Below are positions 7,166-14,029 of a DNA stretch of 64,000 nt, in pieces. Under the pieces are notes generated by a model. The model saw only the letters and a list, made by a program, of their open reading frames with translations. It ran no database searches and was not told where the DNA came from. The DNA lies in NCBI GenBank assembly GCA_034429195.1, contig DAOUGQ010000005.1, positions 162,001 through 226,000 of the forward strand. Direction: 5' to 3'. The position numbers and the translations under genes are program-made. This DNA is from UBA4782 sp034429195. Its GTDB lineage: Bacteria > Chloroflexota > Anaerolineae > Anaerolineales > Anaerolineaceae. The first letter of the stretch is position 1, and each line of letters starts with the position of its first letter.

Positions 7166-9052
7166 TTGGATGATCCACAGATAACTCAGAGTTTTAATGA
7201 TATGTCTCTTCCACAATCAAAACAATTGCAATCTGGTGATCTATTGGTTGGCAGATACCAGGTACAGGATGTCATTGGTGTTGGAGGAATGGGTTCGGTA
7301 TATCGCGCACGTGATTTGCATTTTCCAAGTGTGAAGAAGATTGTTGCTGTGAAAGAGATGATTATCCAGACTCATGATCCAATTGTGATGAGTACCATAG
7401 TGCAAAATTTTGAACGTGAAGCAAATATTCTGGTCACCCTCTCTCATCCTGCTATCCCACAAATATTCGATTACTTTACTCAAAATGAGCGTTCATACCT
7501 GGTAGAAGAATATGTGCATGGGAAGGACCTGGAAGCTCTGCTAAATTCAATTGAAGGCTTCTTCCCTGAGGACCAGATGATTGTTTGGGCAATAGAACTT
7601 TGCGATGTTCTTAGCTTCTTACATACGCATAAGCCAGAGCCAATCGTCTTTCGTGATATTAAGCCTTCCAATATCATGATCAACCAACAGGGTCATGTTG
7701 TTCTCGTAGACTTTGGAATTGCGAAGAATTTTAAGGTTGGGCAAAAAGGAACAATGATAGGAACGGAAGGGTATTCACCGCCAGAACAATATAGAGGTGA
7801 AGCATCACCACTAGCTGATTTGTATGCATTAGGCGCTACATTACATCATTTATTAACCCGGCGCGATCCACGTATTGAACCACCGTTCACTTTTTCTGAG
7901 CGACCAATTCGAAACATCAATCCTGCTGTTTCTGTAGATTTTCAGCAGATCATAGAAAAATCATTGCGTTATGAGCCTGAGTTAAGATTTCAATCCGCTG
8001 AAGAAATGAAAGACGCACTGATGTCAGTTGCTGGTAAAACAGGTGCTTTATCACGTGTTGCTTTGCGGCAGGGGAAAGATTCACGCGATCAATCAATAAA
8101 ACCAATTTGGAAATTTAAGTGCGAGGACGAGATCAGGGGTTCAGCTTCTTTTCACAATGATATTGTATTCATAGGTGCTTATGATAATAACCTATATGCA
8201 TTAAAATCCGAAACTGGCGAAATGATATGGAAATATCCAAGTGAAGGTGGTGTAATCAGCAAACCACTTGTAGCCGATGATACCGTTTATTTTGGCTCAG
8301 AAGACTCCTCTTTTTACGCAATTTCTGTGCGAACTGGAAAATTATCATGGACTTATAAAACTGGAGGACCTGTACGGTCTTCTCCTGGTATAGCAGAAGA
8401 TTATATTTTTCTAGGTTCAGATGATGGTTTTCTGCATGCGATCCATGCTGTCAGCAGGCGCGATGTTTGGCGTTTTAATACTGGAAGTGCAGTTCGTTCC
8501 AGTCCCTTAGTTTTGCAGAATTCAATTGTGTTTGGCTGTGAAGCAGGGGATATCTTTATGTTAGATATTCATGGAAACATGCGCTGGAGATTTCGAACAA
8601 GGCGTGCTGTGTTTGCCTCTCCAGTTGTTGCACAAGATATTTTGGTAATTGGTTCGTTGGACGCCACTTTATATGGGTTGGATATAAAATCAGGCTGGCC
8701 GGTATGGCGTTTTCGGATGAATCGGGGAACTGCATCGAGCGCTGCTATTACAGATGGCATGGTATTTGCAGGAAGTGCTGATGGAAAATTGTATAGTTTG
8801 AATCTTTCAAACGGAAAAGAGATCTGGCATTTCGATATGGAAGAACAGATAAGTGGCACTCCAGCAATATATAAAGATGCGGTATTTGTTGGTGGAGGTG
8901 AAGGGACCTTTGCCTGTCTGGAATATCGAACAGGAAGATTAAGATGGAAATATAAAACAGGAGGACCAATTACCGGTATGCCGTGTGCATTCGCCGATAA
9001 AGTGGTCATCGGTTCATTTGATCATACCATTTATGCGTTCCCAGTGTCATAA
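7166..9052 (+). CDS. Ser/Thr kinase fused to an eight-blade PQQ-type propeller
   Basis: A 628-residue protein. Kinase domain, about residues 30-290: GVGGMGSVYRARD, VAVKEM, FRDIKPSNIM (HRD changed to FRD), DFGIAKNF, GTEGYSPPEQYRGEA, ADLYALGATL. The C-terminal half, about 310-628, is a run of eight PQQ-like blades marked by W motifs (IWKFKC, IWKYPS, SWTYKT, VWRFNT, RWRFRT, VWRFRM, IWHFDM, RWKYKT) alternating with VYFGS/VFVGG strands. There is no signal peptide or membrane helix, so the propeller is cytosolic and may bind a partner or ligand. TTG start at 7166 with GGAGG five bases before. First gene of the signalling operon. Confidence 0.9.
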   Translation: MDDPQITQSFNDMSLPQSKQLQSGDLLVGRYQVQDVIGVGGMGSVYRARDLHFPSVKKIVAVKEMIIQTHDPIVMSTIVQNFEREANILVTLSHPAIPQIFDYFTQNERSYLVEEYVHGKDLEALLNSIEGFFPEDQMIVWAIELCDVLSFLHTHKPEPIVFRDIKPSNIMINQQGHVVLVDFGIAKNFKVGQKGTMIGTEGYSPPEQYRGEASPLADLYALGATLHHLLTRRDPRIEPPFTFSERPIRNINPAVSVDFQQIIEKSLRYEPELRFQSAEEMKDALMSVAGKTGALSRVALRQGKDSRDQSIKPIWKFKCEDEIRGSASFHNDIVFIGAYDNNLYALKSETGEMIWKYPSEGGVISKPLVADDTVYFGSEDSSFYAISVRTGKLSWTYKTGGPVRSSPGIAEDYIFLGSDDGFLHAIHAVSRRDVWRFNTGSAVRSSPLVLQNSIVFGCEAGDIFMLDIHGNMRWRFRTRRAVFASPVVAQDILVIGSLDATLYGLDIKSGWPVWRFRMNRGTASSAAITDGMVFAGSADGKLYSLNLSNGKEIWHFDMEEQISGTPAIYKDAVFVGGGEGTFACLEYRTGRLRWKYKTGGPITGMPCAFADKVVIGSFDHTIYAFPVS

Positions 9053-9069
9053 AGATCGCGGAGGAGAAA

Positions 9070-9981
9070 TTGCCAAGCTTTTTACAAGAGTTGTTTAGAA
9101 AGAGAAATATCAGTCGATCGATTGATGCTGGCAGTGATATTGCAACAATACCTATAGAATCACAACAAAAAGATTCTTTTTCAACATCTGTAGAAAAATA
9201 TAATCCCCCACAAATCATTTTTGCTTCTGCCCAATCAGTGGGAAAACAACGCGAGCATAATGAAGATACACTTTTTGAAATGAGTACTTGCATTTCTGGC
9301 GAAGAAATCCAGTATAACGTGGGTATTTTCATTATAGCCGATGGTATGGGGGGACATCAGTATGGAGAAATCGCCAGTGCCGCTGCCATAAAAAAGTTTG
9401 TTGAAGTTGTTGTCAAGAAAAGTATATTACCAGGTATATTAGGCGCAAAAAAGCTCACCTCACAAACTGTACAAGGAATTATAGGGATTGCTTTAGAAGA
9501 AGCTCATAAAGTTGTGCAATTGGAAGCTCCAGGAGGTGGAACCACATTTACTGGAGCTGTGATACTGAATCAGGAGGTAATTCTGGCGCATGCTGGAGAT
9601 AGTAGAGCGTATATGTACCTGCCAGATGGTTCTCTTGAGGTGTTGACAAAGGATCATTCACTGGTAGGTAGATTGGTTGAATTAGGACAGATCACAGAAA
9701 AAGAAGCATCCACACATCCACAACGAAATATATTATTAAGAGCAATTGGTCAGCCAGAACCATTTAAACCTGATATTTCAACGATAGATTTTCACAAAGA
9801 GGGCATTTTAATAATTTGTAGTGATGGATTATGGGGTGTGGTGTCAAAAGCCGAAATCATTAAAGTGCTACAAAATAGCGGAGATACGCTTCAAGATGAT
9901 TGCCGAAAGCTTGTTGATTTGGCGAATGCCAAAGGTGGTCCTGATAATATCAGTGTTATTATGGCAAAATGCTTGTTGTAG
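9070..9981 (+). CDS. PP2C-type Ser/Thr protein phosphatase
   Basis: A 303-residue PPM/PP2C phosphatase, the natural opponent of the kinase encoded 17 bp upstream. After a 55-residue hydrophilic lead come the metal-site motifs: REHNEDTLFE, FIIADGMGGHQYGE, LAHAGDSRAYMY, LTKDHSLVGRLVELGQI, HPQRNILLRAIG, LIICSDGLWGVV and GGPDNISVIMAK. All metal-binding Asp residues of the bacterial Stp/PrpC type are present. No membrane segment. TTG start at 9070 with GGAGGAG ahead. Likely cotranslated with its neighbours. Confidence 0.94.
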   Translation: MPSFLQELFRKRNISRSIDAGSDIATIPIESQQKDSFSTSVEKYNPPQIIFASAQSVGKQREHNEDTLFEMSTCISGEEIQYNVGIFIIADGMGGHQYGEIASAAAIKKFVEVVVKKSILPGILGAKKLTSQTVQGIIGIALEEAHKVVQLEAPGGGTTFTGAVILNQEVILAHAGDSRAYMYLPDGSLEVLTKDHSLVGRLVELGQITEKEASTHPQRNILLRAIGQPEPFKPDISTIDFHKEGILIICSDGLWGVVSKAEIIKVLQNSGDTLQDDCRKLVDLANAKGGPDNISVIMAKCLL

Positions 9982-9995
9982 ATCTGGGGTAGGAT

Positions 9996-11465
9996 ATGAA
10001 GAGGAATAAATATTTTATTTTAGGAATATCCCCATCAGATAACGCAGAAACAATTCGATCTGCATATAAAGAAGCTGTATTGCGGTTTCATCCTGATATC
10101 AATCCTGCTCCTGAGTCCACAGATGAGTTTCTTGAAATTCAAGCAGCTTTTGAGGTATTAAACGACGATGAGAAAAGAGCTGCATACGATAAAGAAATTA
10201 ACTCTTCCTCAATCATTTCACCATTAAAAATTGAAAATGTATACAGCCGAAATGTCTTACCTCCATTAGATGAACCGCAAATAGTCTACACACAACTTAA
10301 CATTCGCTGCAATATTGATCCTAACAATGTAAAAGCAGCACCATTAGCTATCTCTTTTGTCATTGATCGATCGACATCGATGCAAGGAGAGAGAATGGAT
10401 AAAGTGAAATCGAGCATCACAAGCTTTATTCAACAGTTGGGAAAGAATGACATATTTTCGGTCGTAGCCTTTAGCGATAGAGCAGAAGTAATTATCCCTG
10501 CGATGAGAGCAGGCTCATTTGGTATTGATGATGAGCGAATTTCAATGATCTCTACAAAAGGGGGTACTGAATTATTTCACGGTTTGGCTGCTGGTATTGA
10601 GCAATTAGAAACAAACCTGGCAAAAGACTGCAGAAAACACCTTCTCCTCTTCACTGACGGTCAAACGTACGGTGATGAAGAACGTTGTTTAGAACTAGCG
10701 ATGCAGGCAATTGAAAAGAAAATCGTTATTTCTGCTTTTGGATTAGGATATGAGTGGAATGATAAATTTCTTGATCAATTATCTTCTTTAACTGGAAGCA
10801 ATGCGGAATTTATCACCTCCAGTAGTGATCTCGAAAAATTTCTCAATGAAAAATTAATCACATTAGGATTGTTTTTTTCCCATTCTGTGAATTTTGATAT
10901 GACCAGTGACGAAGGGGTCGAATTAAATTATGCATTTCGAATACGACCCGATAGTGCAGAACTAGAACCAAAAAGAAACATTTGTTTAGGAAATGTCCCA
11001 TTTTCAGAGCAGTTATCAGTCATAATGGAGTTTTTAGTTCCACCAATATCTGGCGAAACTCCGATGGTAAGGCTAGCTCATGGATTCATTACACTTGAAT
11101 CACCTTATTGGGAGGTACCGATAAGGATGTTTGTTCAACTCGATTGTCCTGTTAGGTATAATCCTGAAGTGAGTTATCCACCTGCAGAAATTGTTCAAGC
11201 TATGTCACAGCTTGTTCTTTATCGGATACAGGAAAAAGCACGAATTGAAGTTGATAAAGGAAATATTACTGCCGCATTTAAACGTCTCCAATATCTGGCA
11301 TCACATCTAATGTCACAGGGCAACAAGGACCTGGCACGTATAGTGTTACGAGAAGCAGAAAATATTCAGCGCAACAAACAATTCAGTAACGACGGAGATA
11401 AGAAAATCAAATATGGGACAAGAGCATTTCTATTACCCGAAGGAAAGAAAGGTATAGTAATATGA
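9996..11465 (+). CDS. J-domain / von Willebrand factor A fusion protein
   Basis: A 489-residue fusion. Residues about 5-66 form a DnaJ-like J domain: KYFILGISPSDN, AYKEAVLRFHPDIN with HPD at 32-34, EAFEVLNDDEKRAAYDKE-like helix IV (FEVLNDDEKRAAYDK). The Gly/Phe and zinc modules of DnaJ are absent. Residues about 108-290 form a VWA domain with a complete MIDAS: DRSTSMQGERMDKV, GGTELFHGL and LLLFTDGQT. The C-terminal 190 residues are unassigned beta/helical sequence like that following VWA in other bacterial proteins. A protein that could recruit Hsp70 (DnaK) to a VWA client in a kinase/phosphatase operon. The stop overlaps the next start by ATGA. Confidence 0.9.
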   Translation: MKRNKYFILGISPSDNAETIRSAYKEAVLRFHPDINPAPESTDEFLEIQAAFEVLNDDEKRAAYDKEINSSSIISPLKIENVYSRNVLPPLDEPQIVYTQLNIRCNIDPNNVKAAPLAISFVIDRSTSMQGERMDKVKSSITSFIQQLGKNDIFSVVAFSDRAEVIIPAMRAGSFGIDDERISMISTKGGTELFHGLAAGIEQLETNLAKDCRKHLLLFTDGQTYGDEERCLELAMQAIEKKIVISAFGLGYEWNDKFLDQLSSLTGSNAEFITSSSDLEKFLNEKLITLGLFFSHSVNFDMTSDEGVELNYAFRIRPDSAELEPKRNICLGNVPFSEQLSVIMEFLVPPISGETPMVRLAHGFITLESPYWEVPIRMFVQLDCPVRYNPEVSYPPAEIVQAMSQLVLYRIQEKARIEVDKGNITAAFKRLQYLASHLMSQGNKDLARIVLREAENIQRNKQFSNDGDKKIKYGTRAFLLPEGKKGIVI

Positions 11466-11980
11466 TAATATGTCCCAATTGCAACCATCGGGAATTTGTA
11501 GGTGCACTATTTTGTAGTGAATGTGCAGCCAAGCTTATTTCCACGAGTCGTTTATCATCAGCCATACCAGAACAAGTACTGCAAGAAGAAATTCGCAATT
11601 CCATATACAGAAATCGCCGTGTTAATTATGTAGGAACAGGATCCCTGGTATTGAATAAAACACTCAACTTGCATGTAATGGATAGCGACCAATTTTTCCC
11701 CTTGAAACAAAATAGCAGAGTAATTCTTGGCAGAATAGCGGATAATCAATCACAAATCCCCGACATAGATCTGTCTCCATTTCATGCATATGCCTATGGG
11801 GTATCACGATTGCATGCAGAGATCCGATATGGAGATGATGGTATTGTTGTTATTGACCTTTCTTCCTCCAATGGGACACGAATAAATGGGCAACTGATCA
11901 CCCCACATGTAGAATATCCGCTTACAATTGGCGATATCATAACTTTGGGGAAATTTAGAATTCAAATAGTACAAAAATAA
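11462..11980 (+). CDS. Zinc-ribbon and FHA domain protein
   Basis: A 172-residue protein. The N-terminus has a four-Cys zinc ribbon (C4, C7, C18, C21: CPNC...CSEC). The C-terminal FHA domain, about residues 68-172, has the phosphothreonine-binding residues: VILGRIADN (Gly-Arg), VSRLHAEIRY (Ser..His) and DLSSSNGTRING. FHA domains read phosphothreonine made by Hanks-type kinases, so this is the likely reader or substrate of the operon's kinase. Start ATG at 11462 overlaps the J-VWA stop (ATGA), indicating translational coupling. Confidence 0.9.
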   Translation: MIICPNCNHREFVGALFCSECAAKLISTSRLSSAIPEQVLQEEIRNSIYRNRRVNYVGTGSLVLNKTLNLHVMDSDQFFPLKQNSRVILGRIADNQSQIPDIDLSPFHAYAYGVSRLHAEIRYGDDGIVVIDLSSSNGTRINGQLITPHVEYPLTIGDIITLGKFRIQIVQK

Positions 11981-11992
11981 GTAGGATGGATT

Positions 11993-12232
11993 ATGCAATC
12001 TGTTATCATTCACATTTTAAATGAAGACCCTATTGTGGGTGAAGTAGAAGAATTACCTTCTCCTACTGATTCGAATATTTCGGTTCGTAATCCTCGACGA
12101 CGGGATGGTAAAGATTTGGGATACATTGATACAGAAGTTTCTCAGGTCATCTGGCCAATCAACCGGGTGATGTTCATTGAAGTCTTACCAAGTGAAGAGG
12201 ATGAAGAAGTAATAACATTTGTTCGGGAGTAG
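11993..12232 (+). CDS. Small conserved-looking acidic protein of unknown function
   Basis: A 79-residue protein that I do not recognise. It is soluble, acidic at the C-terminus (PSEEDEEVITFVRE) and has an RNPRRRDGKDL basic patch in the middle, flanked by beta-like segments (SVIIHILNEDPIVGEVEEL and NRVMFIEVLP). No Cys and no membrane helix. It lies 12 bp after the FHA gene and 4 bp before the response-regulator gene, all on one strand with close spacing, so it is very likely a true gene of the signalling operon. It could be a kinase substrate or adaptor; this is only inference from position. Confidence 0.72.
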   Translation: MQSVIIHILNEDPIVGEVEELPSPTDSNISVRNPRRRDGKDLGYIDTEVSQVIWPINRVMFIEVLPSEEDEEVITFVRE

Positions 12233-12236
12233 CAGG

Positions 12237-12965
12237 ATGAGTGATGAGCAATTTAGAAATCGAATGATCCTTGTTGTTGATGATGAAGAACGTATGGTGC
12301 GGTTCATTCGTTTAAATTTGGAACACGATGGGTTCCAGGTTATCCAGGCAACACGAGGTACTCAGGCGATCGAATTAATTCGCACAGAGATGCCAGATCT
12401 CGTTTTACTCGATGTTATGATGCCAGATATCGATGGCTTCGAAGTATTGCGGATGATTCGCGAAGCAAATACCGTTCCGATTATTATGCTTACTGCCAAG
12501 GGCGAAGAAGAAGATAGGATCCGTGGACTTGAATTAGGTGCAGATGATTACATAACCAAGCCTTTTAGCCCGAGAGAGCTGGTTAGTAGAGTTCGTGCTG
12601 TTCTCAGACGAACTGAGACCAGCGGAATTGGCGCAAAAGATGTGATCCAGGTGGATGAACGATTGAAGTTGGATTTTAGCAGGAGAGAAATCTGGGTTGA
12701 TGAAAAGTTAATTCAATTACGTCCTACTGAATACCGTTTGCTTTACCATCTTGTGCAAAATGCTGGATGGGTTATGACTTATGATCAGCTTTTAACAAAA
12801 GTATGGGGGTATGAGTATCAAAATGAACCACACTATGTGCGACTTTATGTTAACTATTTACGTCAGAAACTTGAAAAAGATCCTGCTAATCCAAAGTACA
12901 TATTGACTGAGAGGGGTGTAGGGTATCGTTTTTTTGATTACAAACGCGGAGAGAAGAGCCAATAG
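12237..12965 (+). CDS. OmpR-family response regulator (orphan)
   Basis: A 242-residue two-component regulator. Receiver domain, about residues 8-125: ILVVDDEERMV (acidic pair), LVLLDVMMPDIDG with the phospho-acceptor Asp, IMLTAKGEEED (Thr) and DDYITKPFSP (Lys). The OmpR/PhoB winged helix follows, about 145-240, with LRPTEYRLL and GVGYRF. No histidine kinase is next to it. ATG at 12237 with a GGAG ahead is chosen over an upstream TTG inside the preceding gene. It ends the operon and may be controlled by the operon's Ser/Thr kinase or by a distant histidine kinase. Confidence 0.92.
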   Translation: MSDEQFRNRMILVVDDEERMVRFIRLNLEHDGFQVIQATRGTQAIELIRTEMPDLVLLDVMMPDIDGFEVLRMIREANTVPIIMLTAKGEEEDRIRGLELGADDYITKPFSPRELVSRVRAVLRRTETSGIGAKDVIQVDERLKLDFSRREIWVDEKLIQLRPTEYRLLYHLVQNAGWVMTYDQLLTKVWGYEYQNEPHYVRLYVNYLRQKLEKDPANPKYILTERGVGYRFFDYKRGEKSQ

Positions 12966-13059
12966 TTCCAAATTTTGATATGATTTTAATAAATCGTTAG
13001 CAAATTTCTAATGCAACAGAGCTATATTCATTATAGATTTTTGAATATGGAGGTGTTGT

Positions 13060-13503
13060 ATGTCAAATTTAACCAGATGGGAACCTGTTCATGAATTTTT
13101 GAGCCTGCGAGATGCGATGGACAAGCTCTTTGATGAGATGATCACCCAACCTGGTGGCATTTCGCCCTTAGGACAGATCGCACCCGCCCTAGATATGTAC
13201 CAAACTGCTAATGAAATTGTCATTAAAGCATCGTTGCCTGGGCTAAGCGCTGAGGATATTGATATTTCAATTGCAGGTGATGTTTTGACCATAAAGGGAG
13301 AGATGCAGAAAGAGATAGAGGATAGCAAAGCAACATATCATATCCGAGAAAGACGTTGGGGCAGCTTTACAAGAAGTATCAATCTGCCAGTACCTGTTGT
13401 AGCTGATAAAGCGAAAGCAGAATTTGAAAACGGTGTACTTAACCTGATATTACCAAAGGCAGAAGAAGTACGAGCTAAAACCATCACAATAAAAGCAAAA
13501 TAA
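13060..13503 (+). CDS. Small heat-shock protein Hsp20 / alpha-crystallin family
   Basis: A 147-residue small heat-shock protein. The alpha-crystallin domain, about residues 43-147, includes PALDMYQTANEIVIKASLPG, DIDISIAGDVLTIKGE and the C-terminal FENGVLNLILPKAEE signature. It is an ATP-independent holdase that keeps unfolding proteins soluble. GGAGGTG seven bases before ATG. It follows the signalling operon by 94 bp and ends in a hairpin terminator. Its proximity to a J-domain protein gene and a thioredoxin gene makes a local protein-quality theme, but cotranscription is not shown. Confidence 0.95.
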   Translation: MSNLTRWEPVHEFLSLRDAMDKLFDEMITQPGGISPLGQIAPALDMYQTANEIVIKASLPGLSAEDIDISIAGDVLTIKGEMQKEIEDSKATYHIRERRWGSFTRSINLPVPVVADKAKAEFENGVLNLILPKAEEVRAKTITIKAK

Positions 13504-13512
13504 TTTAAGGCA

Positions 13513-13548
13513 AAAATACATGGGCATGAAATATGGCCCATGTATTTT
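13513..13548 (+). terminator. Terminator after hsp20
   Basis: Perfect 13-bp stem, 13513-13525 (AAAATACATGGGC) against 13536-13548, with a 10-nt loop. The A/T ends of the stem supply the T-run. Confidence 0.85.
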
Positions 13549-13607
13549 AATTTGAATTACAGTCATTATTGGTAAAATAAAAAGAGTATAGAATAGAAAG
13601 GTTGATT

Positions 13608-13955
13608 ATGATAACAGAACCAGTTCATGTAACAGACCAGGCTTTTGAAAAAGCAGTTTTACAATCAACAATTCCTGTCATTGTTGATTTTTGGGCACCT
13701 TGGTGCAATCCTTGTAAAATGATCGCACCAACTTTAGAAAAGCTTGCCATGGAGTATGGTGGAAAGCTTTTGATCGCAAAAGTGAATACAGATGAAAATC
13801 CCGAATGGGCACAGAAATATGGTGTACAAGGTATTCCAACTTTATTGTTTGTAGCCAATGGCAAAATTGTTCATCGACAAACAGGAGCTGTACCAGAAGG
13901 TCCATTACGTGAGCTGGTTACTGAATTCTTGAACATAGTAGAAAAGAAGAATTAA
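13608..13955 (+). CDS. trxA: Thioredoxin with a CNPC active site
   Basis: A 115-residue single-domain thioredoxin. VIVDFWAPWCNPCKMIAPTLEKL holds the redox pair C33/C36, but the dipeptide between is Asn-Pro and not the usual Gly-Pro. The cis-proline motif GIPTLLF and the final helix are normal, and length is normal. ATG at 13608 is preferred over TTG at 13602 because GAAAGG abuts the TTG. It has its own transcription unit ending in the bidirectional terminator before murA. The CxPC change could shift the redox potential; this is inference. Confidence 0.94.
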   Translation: MITEPVHVTDQAFEKAVLQSTIPVIVDFWAPWCNPCKMIAPTLEKLAMEYGGKLLIAKVNTDENPEWAQKYGVQGIPTLLFVANGKIVHRQTGAVPEGPLRELVTEFLNIVEKKN

Positions 13956-13984
13956 TTTACTACTCTATTGGTAAAATGATAACG

Positions 13985-14023
13985 GGGTCTGTTGATTTAA
14001 TTGAGTAACAATTCAACAGACCC
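13985..14023. terminator. Bidirectional terminator between trxA and murA
   Basis: Perfect 11-bp stem GGGTCTGTTGA (13985-13995) against TCAACAGACCC (14013-14023), with a further AATTG/CAATT pairing inside the loop. It serves two convergent genes. Confidence 0.82.
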
Positions 14024-14029
14024 AGTGAT

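Noticed and set aside
7166..11980. Classical TerY-P tellurite-type triad
   Set aside because: VWA, PP2C and kinase are all present, but no TerD/TerC-like gene is near and the J, FHA and propeller modules differ; described as a separate island.
12997..13017. CIRCE-like element before hsp20 (TTAGCA ... TGCAAC)
   Set aside because: The CTC/GAG inner halves and N9 spacing of CIRCE are missing; only the outer bases match, which is expected in A/T-rich DNA.
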